In this document: positions 43,365 through 52,701 of the stretch, one piece after another
How the letters are laid out: each line of letters starts with the position of its first letter
Numbering within the stretch: the first letter of the stretch is position 1
The notes under the pieces: model-generated
What the model saw: the letters and a program-made list of their open reading frames with translations, nothing else
What the model was told of the DNA's origin: nothing
The model's database searches: none
Program-made: the position numbers and the translations under genes
Origin: an uncultured Faecalibacterium sp.
Lineage (GTDB): Bacteria; Bacillota; Clostridia; Oscillospirales; Ruminococcaceae
NCBI GenBank assembly: GCA_934513205.1
Contig: CAKSWU010000012.1
Location: forward strand, 1-63,089
DNA length: 63,089 bases
Reading direction: 5' to 3'

Positions 43365-43403
43365 CGGTGAAACGTTCAAAATTTGTTCGTTTCACCGTTT
43401 TTT
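43365..43403 (+). terminator. Terminator after tRNA-Gly
   Basis: CGGTGAAACG (43365-43374) pairs with CGTTTCACCG (43388-43397), followed by TTTTTTG. Confidence 0.88.
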
Positions 43404-43592
43404 GTTTTGCGTCAACGCAAAAGATCCCAGAGAAACGCCGTGATCGAACAGAGCGTGGAACGGATCAAACGCTTTCCACATCCGCCTTTTTCATCCCGCT
43501 GAAAAAGCGGTTGCTTTTTCCCGAACATACTTTATAATAGAAGCAGCGATGCAGAAGGCTGCGGTCCTCTGCCGGAAAGGACGATTCTCCCC

Positions 43593-43958
43593 ATGATCTT
43601 TGTTCCCCTGCTGCACTACTTCAAGTGCAAAAATACTTACAGCGGCAATGAAGCCGGTCTGCGGTACCGGCTCACCCCGGGCAAGCGCAGTGTGCCGGAC
43701 CCTGACGGCGGCGAGGGTGCCACGAAAGAAGAAAGCATCCTGACGCTGGATTACTGGCCCGACCCGTGGACTCTGGAAAAGACCGACCCCGCCCTGCGGG
43801 TGCAGGAGGTGTTCCCCCTTAGTGACGAAGGCCGCACCGCTGCCGCCCGCTGCCTGCAGGAGGTGTTTGACGCCGACCCGGACCGCTGGAAGAACTGCCC
43901 CGACATGATGGACTGCGACCCATGGGAACCGCCCGCCGCAGAGGAGACGAAGGAATAA
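43593..43958 (+). CDS. Hypothetical protein upstream of the DnaD-like gene
   Basis: 121 residues with no family I recognise. It starts MIFVPLLHYFKCKN, is rich in Asp, Glu and Pro, contains several tryptophans in WPDPWTLEKTDP and DCDPWEPP, and has no signal peptide or membrane helix. A GAAAGGA site lies 11 bases before the ATG. It ends 3 bases before the DnaD-like gene, so it is probably co-transcribed with it and may be tied to replication initiation (context only). Codon use matches its neighbours. Confidence 0.7.
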   Translation: MIFVPLLHYFKCKNTYSGNEAGLRYRLTPGKRSVPDPDGGEGATKEESILTLDYWPDPWTLEKTDPALRVQEVFPLSDEGRTAAARCLQEVFDADPDRWKNCPDMMDCDPWEPPAAEETKE

Positions 43959-43961
43959 GCC

Positions 43962-44876
43962 ATGATCTATCGTTTAAAAGAGTTGAAAGGCGACACCATC
44001 GCGGTGCCGCAGTTGGTATTTTCCAAGCTGGGCGTTGCGGAGGAATACAACGTGCGGGTGGCGCTGTATGTGCTTGCCACCGGCATCACCGACCCGGAAA
44101 AGATCTGCGCAGACCTGAAGCTGCGCAGCCGCATCAGCGCCGAGAGCGCGCTGTCCTTCTGGGCGGGTGCGGGGCTTCTGGAAAAATATGAAGAGAACGC
44201 CGCTCCGGGAGAGGAGCCCACGGCTCCTGCGCCGATGACGTGGGCCGAGATCGCCGCTGCCAGCCGCACCGACCCCATGATTTCCAGCCTCATCGACTGC
44301 GCACAGACTGGCTTCTGCCGCGGACTGACCCACAGCGAGATGGAAAAGCTGGTGAACCTTTATGTGCAGGAGGGCTTTGCGCCGGAAACGGTCATGCTGT
44401 GTGTGGCCTACATGGCAGGGCGCGGCAAGCGCACCATGGCAGCCGTCATCCACGAACTGAAGGTCTGGCGCGCCGAGGGCGTGGAGACAGGCGAGCAGGC
44501 AGACGCGCACCTGAAGCTGCTGGCACTGCGCCAGAGCCGCGAGCAGTATGTCAGCGGTCTGCTGAACATTCCCGCGTCCGAGTTGACACTGGGCGGGCGC
44601 AAGGCCATTGCGCGGTGGTATGAAGTCTACGGCTTTGACGATGCCATGGTGCAGGAAGCCGCCGTGCAGGCCGGGTCAAAGCGGGACCTGTGGTACTGGA
44701 ACAGCATCCTCAAAACATGGAACGCCAAGGGTCTACGCACTGTCCACGATGTCCGCGCGCCGGTGGCTGCCGCCGGTGCCAGCCGAAACATCCGGGTGGA
44801 CCGCGAAGCGCCCAGCGGCAACGACTTTTTGAAGAATGCGGCACGCCGCCGCTCTCTTGTCAAAAAACCGGAATAA
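43962..44876 (+). CDS. DnaD domain protein (replication initiation)
   Basis: 304 residues. An N-terminal winged-helix-like part is followed by the DnaB_2/DnaD C-terminal domain with VNLYVQEGFAPETVMLCVAY and the late YW..I..W element (DLWYWNSILKTWNAKG) that binds DNA. DnaD-type proteins remodel DNA and help load the replicative helicase at the origin or at restart sites. The helicase-loader-like gene follows 9 bases later, so the pair probably forms a primosome-loading unit. Confidence 0.88.
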   Translation: MIYRLKELKGDTIAVPQLVFSKLGVAEEYNVRVALYVLATGITDPEKICADLKLRSRISAESALSFWAGAGLLEKYEENAAPGEEPTAPAPMTWAEIAAASRTDPMISSLIDCAQTGFCRGLTHSEMEKLVNLYVQEGFAPETVMLCVAYMAGRGKRTMAAVIHELKVWRAEGVETGEQADAHLKLLALRQSREQYVSGLLNIPASELTLGGRKAIARWYEVYGFDDAMVQEAAVQAGSKRDLWYWNSILKTWNAKGLRTVHDVRAPVAAAGASRNIRVDREAPSGNDFLKNAARRRSLVKKPE

Positions 44877-44885
44877 GGAGCCTTT

Positions 44886-45863
44886 ATGCGTACCAAAAAC
44901 GAATTGTATCAGGAAGCGCTGCGGACCGTTGCCGCCCGGCGGCAGATGGCCCGGGCAAAGGCTCAGGACGCCCGGGCCGAGGCCGAAGCCGCCATTCCGG
45001 CATTGCGCCACGCCGAAGAAGAGGTGCGGGTGCGCGGCATCCGCTGCGCGCTGGCAGGTGCCGCCGGCAAGGACCGCACCGAGGCTGCCGCCGCACTGGA
45101 GGATGCAAAAAAGCAACTGACCGCCCTGCTGGCTGCCAGCGGACGTCCCGCCGATGCATTGGAGCCGCGCTTTACCTGCCCGAACTGTCAGGACACCGGC
45201 AACGTGGCGGGACGCACCTGCAGCTGCGTCCACAAGCTGATGCAGCAGCTGCGCCGGAAGGAGATCGAAGCGCTGTCCAGCCTGTCCATTTCCAGCTTTG
45301 ATACCATGGAGCTGCGCTATTATCCCAACCGCACCGATGAAACGGTGGGCGGAGCCATCCGCCCCTACATGGCAGACCTTCTGGACGAACTGCGCAGCTA
45401 TGCTCAAGCCTTCGATCACCACAGCGAGAGTCTGATGCTCTTTGGCAACGCAGGGCTGGGCAAGACCCACGCCGCCCTTGCCATTGCGGGCATCGTGCTG
45501 GAACGGGGCTATGATGTGATCTATGTTTCCAGCCCGGACTTTTTCTCCCGGCTGGAAGCGCTGCATTTTGGTTCCGACCCCGCCGGGGAAGAGGAAACGC
45601 TGATGCAGACCGCCGCCGGAGCCGACCTGCTGATCCTGGACGACCTTGGCTCGGAGTTCAACTCTTCGTTCCTCATCAGCAGCCTGTACAGCCTGCTGAA
45701 CAACCGTCTGGGGGCCGGACTGCCCACCATCGTCACCACCAACATCACCGATGGCTCCCTGCTGGAAAAACTGTATACCGAAAAGATCTCCAGCCGCCTT
45801 TCGGCCTTTGTCCCCTGCCTGTTTGCCGGGGATGACATCCGGGCTGCGAAAGCAAACGAATAA
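44886..45863 (+). CDS. dnaC: DnaC/DnaI-like AAA+ helicase loader
   Basis: 325 residues. A helical N-terminal part and a zinc-ribbon-like CPNCQDTG...CSC segment (about 100-120) precede the AAA+ core with Walker A GNAGLGKTHAA, Walker B DLLILDDLG and sensor-type PTIVTTN. It should load the replicative helicase with ATP. Second gene of the dnaD-like/dnaC-like pair, ended by a strong terminator. Confidence 0.9.
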   Translation: MRTKNELYQEALRTVAARRQMARAKAQDARAEAEAAIPALRHAEEEVRVRGIRCALAGAAGKDRTEAAAALEDAKKQLTALLAASGRPADALEPRFTCPNCQDTGNVAGRTCSCVHKLMQQLRRKEIEALSSLSISSFDTMELRYYPNRTDETVGGAIRPYMADLLDELRSYAQAFDHHSESLMLFGNAGLGKTHAALAIAGIVLERGYDVIYVSSPDFFSRLEALHFGSDPAGEEETLMQTAAGADLLILDDLGSEFNSSFLISSLYSLLNNRLGAGLPTIVTTNITDGSLLEKLYTEKISSRLSAFVPCLFAGDDIRAAKANE

Positions 45864-45867
45864 AACG

Positions 45868-45914
45868 AACAGAGGCTGCTGCACGTTTTTTTGTGCAGCA
45901 GCCTCTGTTTTCTT
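45868..45914. terminator. Bidirectional terminator between dnaC-like and walJ genes
   Basis: A 17-bp perfect stem AACAGAGGCTGCTGCAC with its complement (45868-45884 with 45893-45909), followed by TTCTTTT on plus and CGTTTTATT on minus. The genes converge here. Confidence 0.88.
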
Positions 45915-45915
45915 T

Positions 45916-46704
45916 TCAAAATTCCAGCACGGGGCTGACCTCGTTGCGCCGCTGTGCCTGCACGATACAGTCCTTGTCCGGCACAACGCCCGCCGCGCCC
46001 AGCGTGCTGAACACGGTCTGCAGCGCCAGTGCGGGAGTGTTGTTTTCCTGAGACAGGTGACACAGGGCAAACTTTTTGCAGCCTTCCTGGATCAGTTCCA
46101 TCAGCTTTGCGGCACACTCGTCGTTGGACAAATGGCCCCGAGCGCTCTCGATGCGCGCCCGTAAGTAGTAGGGGTACGGCCCGCTGCGCAGCATGTGCAG
46201 GTCGTAGTTGCTTTCCAGCGCCACAAGGTCGCAGCCGGAAAGTGCCGTGTGCACCGGCGGGGTCAGCACCCCAAGGTCGGTGGCGATGGTCATGGTCCTG
46301 TCGTCCGGGGTGTGGATGCGGTAGCCCACGCAGGGCACATCGTGGCTTGTGGGGAAAGACTGCACCTCGAAGGCACCAATGTTCTCCTCCCTGCCTTCCA
46401 GCGCATTCAGTTCGCAGTCCGGCGGCACGATGTTGTTGGCCTCCAGAAAATCCAGCGTTGCCGCTGCACCGTACACCGGCAGCTTGTTCTTTTTCAGAAA
46501 GGTGGACAGACCCTTCACATGGTCGCTGTGCTCATGGGTGACAAGGATGCCGTCACAGTCCCGGACTGCCAGACCCAGTGCTTTCAGCGCTGCCGTGGTG
46601 GTGCGCACGCCCTTGCCCATATCCACGATCAGATAATGGTCCCCGCTGCGCACCACACTGCTGTTTCCGGACGAGCCGGAATATAACGAGATAAATTCTG
46701 CCAT
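45916..46704 (-). CDS. walJ: MBL-fold hydrolase of the WalJ/YycJ family
   Basis: 262 residues from MAEFISLYSGSSGNSSVV; AGAGG lies 5 bases before the ATG, which is 7 codons inside the longest frame. The metallo-beta-lactamase motif THEHSDHVKG is followed by SHDVPCVGY, ATDLG and CHLSQENN, the usual metal-binding order for a YycJ-type exonuclease. YycJ/WalJ is usually encoded with the WalRK two-component system; here it stands after murA instead. A 5'-exonuclease role in mismatch repair has been proposed for the family. Confidence 0.87.
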   Translation of the reverse strand: MAEFISLYSGSSGNSSVVRSGDHYLIVDMGKGVRTTTAALKALGLAVRDCDGILVTHEHSDHVKGLSTFLKKNKLPVYGAAATLDFLEANNIVPPDCELNALEGREENIGAFEVQSFPTSHDVPCVGYRIHTPDDRTMTIATDLGVLTPPVHTALSGCDLVALESNYDLHMLRSGPYPYYLRARIESARGHLSNDECAAKLMELIQEGCKKFALCHLSQENNTPALALQTVFSTLGAAGVVPDKDCIVQAQRRNEVSPVLEF

Positions 46705-46726
46705 GAAAACCTCTGTTCCATTCAAA

Positions 46727-46757
46727 AACAGCCCGCCGCGTCACGCAGCAGGCTGTT
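46727..46757 (-). terminator. Terminator after murA
   Basis: AACAGCC (46727-46733) pairs with GGCTGTT (46751-46757), with GC and GCG/CGC steps inside. On the minus strand TTTTTG follows. It lies 10 bases past the murA stop, between murA and walJ. Confidence 0.75.
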
Positions 46758-46767
46758 TGCCTGATTT

Positions 46768-48051
46768 TTACAATGCCTGTTCCAGTGCGGCGGGGGTGCG
46801 GTCCACCTTGCTGATGTCTGCGCCAAGTGCCCGCAGCTTTTCTACGATGTTTTCGTAGCCTCGCTCGATGTGACCGATGTCCTCGATCTCGCTGGTGCCA
46901 TCTGCCATCAGAGCTGCCACCACCATGGCAGCACCGGCACGCAGGTCCAGTGCACGCAGCGGAGCCGGAGTGAGCTTTTCCACCCCTTCAAACACCGCCA
47001 CCTGACCGTCCACCTGTACGCTGGCACCCATCTTGCGCAACTCATCCACATAGCGGAAGCGGTTGTCCCACACGCTCTCGGTGATGGTGCTGGTGCCCTT
47101 GGCTACGCTCAGCAGCACACCCATCAGGGGCTGCATGTCGGTGGGGAAACCGGGATGCGGCATGGTGTTGATCTTCAGCGGCAGGAGATCGCCAGTGCGG
47201 GACACCCGCACGGCATCGTCAAACTCCACCACGTCCACACCGGCACGGCGCAGCTTTGCGGTGATGGGCTCCAGATGCTTGGGGGTGACGTTCTTCACCA
47301 GAACATCGCCGCCGGTCGCCGCGGCTGCCACCATATAGCTGCCGGCCTCGATCTGGTCCGGGATGATGCTGTATGTGCAGCCGTGCATCTTTTCCACGCC
47401 GCGCACCTTGATGACGTCGGTGCCTGCGCCGCGGATGTCCGCACCGCACATATTCAGGAAGTTGGCCAGATCCACGACATGCGGTTCCTTGGCGCAGTTT
47501 TCCAGAATGGTCTGGCCCTTTGCCATCGCAGCAGAGAGCATGCCGTTCATGGTGGCGCCCACGCTGACCTTATCAAAGAAGATGTGTGCGCCGTTCAGCT
47601 CCTTGGCGCGAACGGTGATCATGCCGTAGTCCACACTGTCCTCTGCACCCAGTGCGCTGAACACCTTCAGGTGCTGGTCGATGGGACGGGGTCCCAGATT
47701 GCATCCGCCGGGCATTGCCACCTGTGCACGGCCAAAGCGGGACAGCAGTGCGCCCAGAAAATAATAGCTGGCGCGCATCTGGCGGGACAGATCGTCCGGG
47801 ACATTGGTGGTGACCAGATGGGTAGTGTCGATCTCGTAGGTGTTCCGGTTGATCATCCGGATCTGTGCGCCCAGAACGCTGAGGATCTTCAGGCTCACCG
47901 CCACGTCGCTGATGTCCGGAAGGTTTTCGATCACACAGACATCTGCTGCCAGAATGGTGGCAGGCAGAACGCCCACAGCCGCATTTTTTGCACCCGAAAT
48001 AACCACTTCGCCGTGCAGGGCCTTACCGCCGGTAATAACAAATTTCTCCAA
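46768..48051 (-). CDS. murA: UDP-N-acetylglucosamine 1-carboxyvinyltransferase
   Basis: 427 residues, normal. K22 in SGAKNAAVG and the catalytic C117 in MPGGCNLGPRPID (the position attacked by fosfomycin) are both present, as is the AGVDVVEF/RTPHPG-like substrate loop (INTMPHPGFPTDMQP). It performs the first committed step of peptidoglycan synthesis. Start at MEKFVITGGK, with a nearby AAGGAG-type site. Confidence 0.96.
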   Translation of the reverse strand: MEKFVITGGKALHGEVVISGAKNAAVGVLPATILAADVCVIENLPDISDVAVSLKILSVLGAQIRMINRNTYEIDTTHLVTTNVPDDLSRQMRASYYFLGALLSRFGRAQVAMPGGCNLGPRPIDQHLKVFSALGAEDSVDYGMITVRAKELNGAHIFFDKVSVGATMNGMLSAAMAKGQTILENCAKEPHVVDLANFLNMCGADIRGAGTDVIKVRGVEKMHGCTYSIIPDQIEAGSYMVAAAATGGDVLVKNVTPKHLEPITAKLRRAGVDVVEFDDAVRVSRTGDLLPLKINTMPHPGFPTDMQPLMGVLLSVAKGTSTITESVWDNRFRYVDELRKMGASVQVDGQVAVFEGVEKLTPAPLRALDLRAGAAMVVAALMADGTSEIEDIGHIERGYENIVEKLRALGADISKVDRTPAALEQAL

Positions 48052-48170
48052 TTTTATGATCTCCTTGTCAGAGGCTCTCGTTCCAAGAGCCTGTTAAGGT
48101 CCGTAACTGTTTTTTTCATCCACGCTGTCCTGCGGGCATGGCAAACAGCGCCGCAATATACAGCTATCTT

Positions 48171-48199
48171 ATTATACACAACTTTCACAAAAAAGCAAA
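48171..48199 (-). promoter_or_regulatory. Promoter for murA
   Basis: Minus strand: TTTGCT (complement of 48194-48199), 17-base spacer, TATAAT (complement of 48171-48176). The -35 is weak. Confidence 0.5.
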
Positions 48200-48323
48200 G
48201 CCCCGTTCGGTAATGTTTCATTATTTTCCGTTTTGCCCATAATCACGACGATTATTCGGAAATTTTGATTTCTTTTTCAGAAAATTTTACCAAATCTTCC
48301 TCTGCAAAGGGCAGCTCAGCGGC

Positions 48324-50333
48324 TCACCACACATGATCCTCGTAGTGCGCCTCGGTGATCCAGCCCAGCTGATAGGCTGTCACCAGCTGCTTCAGGTCAT
48401 GCACGCGCTCCCGCAGCACTTCGCCCTCGTCTGTATCTTCCACGAGGATGCGATGATTTTCTGTTTCCAGAATATTCTTTTGAGAAACGATGTCCAGATT
48501 TTCCTTCACCGCCTTTTCGGCACTTTCAAAGGGCTGGTGGGTGCGCAGGGACATGGTGCGGCTGGAATACACCAGCGTGTATCCTGCAATGCCGGTCTTT
48601 TCGTGGTAGGCGCGGCAGAAACCGCCGTCGATGACCACCAGCCGTCCCCCGCCCTTGATGGGACTTTCGCCGTTTTTCTCCTGCACCGGCACATGTCCGT
48701 TGACGATATGGCTCGAGCCCGGCAGACCGAACTCCGACAGGATGCGGCGGCACACCGCCTCATCGTTGTACCATGTATAATAAGGGTCCTTGACCTCGGC
48801 GTGGGTTGTGCTGTCCGCCACATACAACCGCTCGAAGGTGGTCATGGCGCTGCGCCCGAACAGCGGCGACAGCCTGCCGCACCACAGATACCACAAAAAA
48901 TCCTGTCCGCTCCGGCGCTCCTCGCTGCCCTCCGGGGCATAGTATCCCCGGCGTGCCCGGGCATCGCAGTAGTCCATCAGTGCCCGTCCGGAATAGCGGC
49001 GGTTTTCAAAGCATTCCACGGCAAAGGCACCCCGGCTGGTCATGGGCACTGCGCCGTGGTACAACAGGTTGCCGTTCTCGATGTGATACACGCTGCCCTT
49101 GGCGTAGAGAAATTCCACATGCTGCTGCAATTTCTCGCTCTGCCGGAAGGACTGGACCAGCTTGTGCAGCACCAGCTCCTCGTCCGGGTTGAGCGCCGCC
49201 GGGTCGGCAGGGTCCACCGTACCAAACGCGCTGTCCCGCAGCGGATACTCGGTCTCGCCGATCTTCACAGTGTGCTTTTCCCAGTCGATGCGGCGCAGAT
49301 AATCCCGCCCCTGCATCTGGAAGTCCGGGTTGCGGTCGATGACCCGGCATTCCAGCTTGAACATCAGGATGCTGATGGCCTTGTGCATCACCGCACAGCG
49401 GTGCAGCATTCCCTCGGTGTAGGGGCCGCGGGCTGCATCGGTGTGGGGCATCCAGATGGAAAGGTCGTCCTCGCCGTAGTACTGCTCTGCCATCCGCTGC
49501 AGATGACGCAGGTTGATGCCGTAGCAGTCCTCCAGCATTCCATGGTTGTGGTAGGCCAGGGTGGTCTTGAGCACGGTGCAGATGCAGATGGAACTGCCTG
49601 CTGCGGCCCCCATCCACACCACATCATGGTTGCCCCACTGGATATCCACATTGTGATGGCGCATCAGAAGGTCCAGAATGATGTCCGGGCGGGGTCCGCG
49701 GTCGAACAGGTCGCCCACGATGTGCAGCTTGTCCACGGCCAGATGCTTGATCAGCTCACACAGCCGCACGATGAACCGGTCTGCCCGGCCGTTCTCAACG
49801 ATGCTGCCCACGATCTGACCATAATACAGGTCCTTGTCGTGATCTTCAAAGTGGGCATGGAGCAGCTCATCCAGAATGTAGCCGCAGCTGGCAGGCAGGC
49901 AGCTGCGCACATGCTCCCGCGTGTGCTTGGAGGACACCAGACGGCAGATGTCGATGAGACGCAGCAGGGTATCGGTGTACCACTGGTCCAGCGTCTCCTC
50001 GCTGGCGCAGCAGCGGGCCTTGAGCTGGGGCAGCTTTTCGTTGGGGTAGTAGATCAGGGTCGCAAGTTCGGCGCGGGTGCTCTCGGGCACAGCATTGCCC
50101 AGCACCTGATCTACCTTTTCGCGGATGACACCGGAGGCGGAATTTAAGATGTGCACAAACGCCTCGTTCTCGCCGTGCAGGTCGCTGATAAAATGCTCGG
50201 TACCCTTGGGCAGCTTGAGCAGCGCCTGATTGCTGATGATCTCGCTGGCGGCTGCCGCCTGCGAGGGATAGTCCCGGGACAGCAGGGTCAGGTATTTCAG
50301 GTTGTCGCGGATCTCATCGGTCTCGGTTCGCAT
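48324..50333 (-). CDS. fbp: Fructose-1,6-bisphosphatase class III
   Basis: 669 residues, the size of the Firmicute class III enzyme (B. subtilis YydE/Fbp type). Metallophosphatase motifs are plain: HFISDLHGENEAF, VGDLFDRGPRP, WGNHDVVWMG and the late VNGHVPV. It removes the 1-phosphate from fructose-1,6-bisphosphate in gluconeogenesis. MRTETDEIRDN is chosen as start since GGAGG lies 5 bases before it. It is divergent from the radical SAM gene. Confidence 0.95.
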   Translation of the reverse strand: MRTETDEIRDNLKYLTLLSRDYPSQAAAASEIISNQALLKLPKGTEHFISDLHGENEAFVHILNSASGVIREKVDQVLGNAVPESTRAELATLIYYPNEKLPQLKARCCASEETLDQWYTDTLLRLIDICRLVSSKHTREHVRSCLPASCGYILDELLHAHFEDHDKDLYYGQIVGSIVENGRADRFIVRLCELIKHLAVDKLHIVGDLFDRGPRPDIILDLLMRHHNVDIQWGNHDVVWMGAAAGSSICICTVLKTTLAYHNHGMLEDCYGINLRHLQRMAEQYYGEDDLSIWMPHTDAARGPYTEGMLHRCAVMHKAISILMFKLECRVIDRNPDFQMQGRDYLRRIDWEKHTVKIGETEYPLRDSAFGTVDPADPAALNPDEELVLHKLVQSFRQSEKLQQHVEFLYAKGSVYHIENGNLLYHGAVPMTSRGAFAVECFENRRYSGRALMDYCDARARRGYYAPEGSEERRSGQDFLWYLWCGRLSPLFGRSAMTTFERLYVADSTTHAEVKDPYYTWYNDEAVCRRILSEFGLPGSSHIVNGHVPVQEKNGESPIKGGGRLVVIDGGFCRAYHEKTGIAGYTLVYSSRTMSLRTHQPFESAEKAVKENLDIVSQKNILETENHRILVEDTDEGEVLRERVHDLKQLVTAYQLGWITEAHYEDHVW

Positions 50334-50482
50334 GGCTTCCTCCGTCCACTGCATCCTGCCCCGACCGGCTGCGGCGGGTGGGGGCTGCAGCTTCTGTATT
50401 TTCTTATCTTATAGTATAGCACGTCCGGGGTCAAAAGTGGTATACTGGAAGCGAAAACTTTCTGCAAAGGACTTTGGATATT

Positions 50483-51403
50483 ATGCCGAAACACGATCTT
50501 GTTCCCATTCCCGCCGCCTGCACCCTCTGCCCGCGCCGCTGCAAGGCAGACCGCGCTGCCGGGCGCACCGGCTTCTGCGGGGCGGGCGGCACCCTGAAAG
50601 CCGCCCGCGCCGCCCTGCATTTCTGGGAGGAGCCCTGCATCAGCGGCACAAAAGGCAGCGGCACGGTGTTCTTTTCCGGCTGCACCCTCAAGTGCTGTTT
50701 CTGCCAGAACTATCCCATCAGCGCCGAGGGCCTGGGCCGGGAGATCACAGTGGACCGGCTGGCAGAGATCTTTCTGGACCTGCAGGCGCAGGGCGCCCAC
50801 AACATCAATCTGGTCACGCCGGGGCAGTGGCAGCCATGGATCATCGCCGCGCTGGACATCGCCCGGGAAAAGGGTCTGCACCTGCCCATCGTCTGCAACA
50901 CCGGCGGCTACGAGACGGTGGAGAGCGTGCAGGCATGGCAGGGCTACATCGACATCTGGCTGGCAGACCTGAAATACGTCTCCCCCGCCCTGTCGGCAGA
51001 GCTTTCCTCTGCGCCGGACTACTTTGCCCGGGCCGTGCCCGCCATCGAAGCCATGATGGCGCAGGCAGGGCACCCGGTGTTCGATGGGGACGGCATCCTG
51101 CAGCGGGGGGTCATCCTGCGGCATCTGGCGCTGCCGGGACATGTTGAGGACAGCTTTGCCGTGCTGGACCGGATGGCGCTGTGGAACGACGCCGACCCCG
51201 GATGTTTCCTGCCCAGTGTGATGAGCCAGTACACCCCTTTTTACAAAGCCGCTGAGCACGGCATCGGGCGGCGCATCACCACCTATGAATACCGCCGGGT
51301 GGTGAACTACGCCATGGACAAAGGGCTTGTGCAGGGCTACATGCAGCAAAAGAGCAGCGCAAAAGAGGAATACACCCCCAGCTTTGACCTGACCGGCATC
51401 TGA
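50483..51403 (+). CDS. Radical SAM protein, PflA-like group
   Basis: 306 residues. An N-terminal cysteine set (CTLCPRRC, then TGFCGAG) precedes the radical SAM motif CTLKCCFCQN at about 67-76. NLVTPGQW, CNTGGYE and LPGHVEDS follow. This architecture is that of putative pyruvate-formate-lyase-activating-like proteins whose true substrates are unknown. ATG at 50483 is preferred to a TTG 9 bases earlier, with AAAGGA 11 bases upstream. No glycyl-radical enzyme gene is adjacent. Confidence 0.85.
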   Translation: MPKHDLVPIPAACTLCPRRCKADRAAGRTGFCGAGGTLKAARAALHFWEEPCISGTKGSGTVFFSGCTLKCCFCQNYPISAEGLGREITVDRLAEIFLDLQAQGAHNINLVTPGQWQPWIIAALDIAREKGLHLPIVCNTGGYETVESVQAWQGYIDIWLADLKYVSPALSAELSSAPDYFARAVPAIEAMMAQAGHPVFDGDGILQRGVILRHLALPGHVEDSFAVLDRMALWNDADPGCFLPSVMSQYTPFYKAAEHGIGRRITTYEYRRVVNYAMDKGLVQGYMQQKSSAKEEYTPSFDLTGI

Positions 51404-51471
51404 GGGCGGCGTTTTTCGTCATATCTTCCAAAAATCCCCCATTATTTTCTCTGTCATCCCTCTGCAAATGC

Positions 51472-51500
51472 TTGCAATCTTTTCAGGAGCGGATTATAAT
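51472..51500 (+). promoter_or_regulatory. Sigma-A promoter for the sugar kinase gene
   Basis: TTGCAA (51472-51477), 17-base spacer, TATAAT (51495-51500). Confidence 0.78.
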
Positions 51501-51556
51501 GGATACAACGATGTGTTAGCAGAACTCTGTGAGTATCTCATATCAGGAGGAGCGTT

Positions 51557-52645
51557 ATGGAACACTACAATCCCATTCTTGGCGGCGAGACCACCGGGCA
51601 GAAATTCATCACCTGCGGTGAGATCATGCTGCGCCTGACCCCGCCGAACTACGAAAAGATCCGCATGGCATCCGCCTTTGAGGCCAGCTACGGCGGCAGC
51701 GAGGCCAACATTGCGCTGGCGCTGGCAAATCTGGGCGTGGACAGCACCTTCTTCAGCGTGGTGCCCAACAACAGCCTTGGCAAGAGCGCTGTGCGCTGGC
51801 TGCGCTCCAACGATGTGCACTGCACTCCCATGATCCTGACCGAGCCCGATGAGACCCCGTCTAACCGTCTGGGTACTTATTATCTGGAGACCGGCTACGG
51901 CATCCGCCCGTCCAAGGTCATCTACGACCGCAAGCACAGCGCCATCACCGAGTACGATTTTTCTCAGGTGGATCTGGACGCCTTGCTGGACGGCTACGAC
52001 TGGCTGCACCTCAGCGGCATCACCCCGGCGCTGGCCCCCAACTGCCGCAGCCTGACCCTGGACATGCTGAAGGTGGCAAAAAACAAGGGTCTGACCGTCA
52101 GTTTTGACGGCAACTTCCGCTCCACCCTGTGGACATGGGAGGAGGCACGGGACTTCTGCACCGAGTGCCTGCCCTATGTGGATGTGCTGCTGGGCATTGA
52201 GCCTTATCACCTGTGGAAGGACGAAAACGACCACAGCAAGGGCGACTGGAAGGACGGCGTGCCCCTGCAGCCCAGCTATGAGCAGCAGGACGAGATCTTC
52301 CAGCACTTTATCGAGCGCTACCCCAACCTGAAGTGCATCGCCCGCCATGTGCGCTACGCTCACAGCGGCAGCGAGAACAGCCTGAAGGCCTTTATGTGGT
52401 ACGATGGGCACACCTTTGAAAGCAAGCTGTTCACCTTCAACATTCTGGACCGCGTGGGCGGCGGCGATGCCTTTGCCAGCGGCCTGATCTACGCCATGCT
52501 GCACGACTACAAGGCCATGGACATGATCAACTTTGCGGTGGCAAGCAGTGCCATCAAGCACACCATCCACGGCGATGCCAACATCACCGACGATGTCAGC
52601 TCCATCCGCAACCTGATGAACATGAACTACGACATCAAGCGCTGA
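51557..52645 (+). CDS. kdgK: PfkB family sugar kinase, probably 2-dehydro-3-deoxygluconokinase
   Basis: 362 residues. PfkB-family signatures: GEIMLRLTPPN at the start, YGGSEANIALALANLG near 50-65, VSFDGNFRSTLW, and the catalytic GGGDAFASGLIYAM. The PxNY and NFR features fit KDG kinases, which phosphorylate 2-keto-3-deoxygluconate from uronic acid breakdown. No KDPG aldolase or uronate genes are adjacent, so substrate stays tentative. AGGAGG precedes the ATG; it is a single gene between its own promoter and terminator. Confidence 0.85.
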   Translation: MEHYNPILGGETTGQKFITCGEIMLRLTPPNYEKIRMASAFEASYGGSEANIALALANLGVDSTFFSVVPNNSLGKSAVRWLRSNDVHCTPMILTEPDETPSNRLGTYYLETGYGIRPSKVIYDRKHSAITEYDFSQVDLDALLDGYDWLHLSGITPALAPNCRSLTLDMLKVAKNKGLTVSFDGNFRSTLWTWEEARDFCTECLPYVDVLLGIEPYHLWKDENDHSKGDWKDGVPLQPSYEQQDEIFQHFIERYPNLKCIARHVRYAHSGSENSLKAFMWYDGHTFESKLFTFNILDRVGGGDAFASGLIYAMLHDYKAMDMINFAVASSAIKHTIHGDANITDDVSSIRNLMNMNYDIKR

Positions 52646-52660
52646 ACCCGCACAATGCAA

Positions 52661-52697
52661 AAGGGACATCTCCGGCACGGGAGATGTCCCTTTTTTT
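52661..52697. terminator. Bidirectional terminator between kdgK and nnrD
   Basis: GGGACATCTCC pairs with GGAGATGTCCC, preceded by AAAA and followed by TTTTTTT. Convergent genes flank it. Confidence 0.9.
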
Positions 52698-52701
52698 GTC
52701 T

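Noticed and set aside
43404..43592. Possible short ORF after tRNA-Gly
   Set aside because: The frames here have no start with a ribosome-binding site and end in ordinary intergenic sequence before the hypothetical gene at 43593.
48052..48323. Search for a gene or terminator between fbp and murA
   Set aside because: Apart from the murA promoter I see only AT-rich sequence; no convincing terminator after fbp lies here because fbp reads towards it with no hairpin plus T-run.
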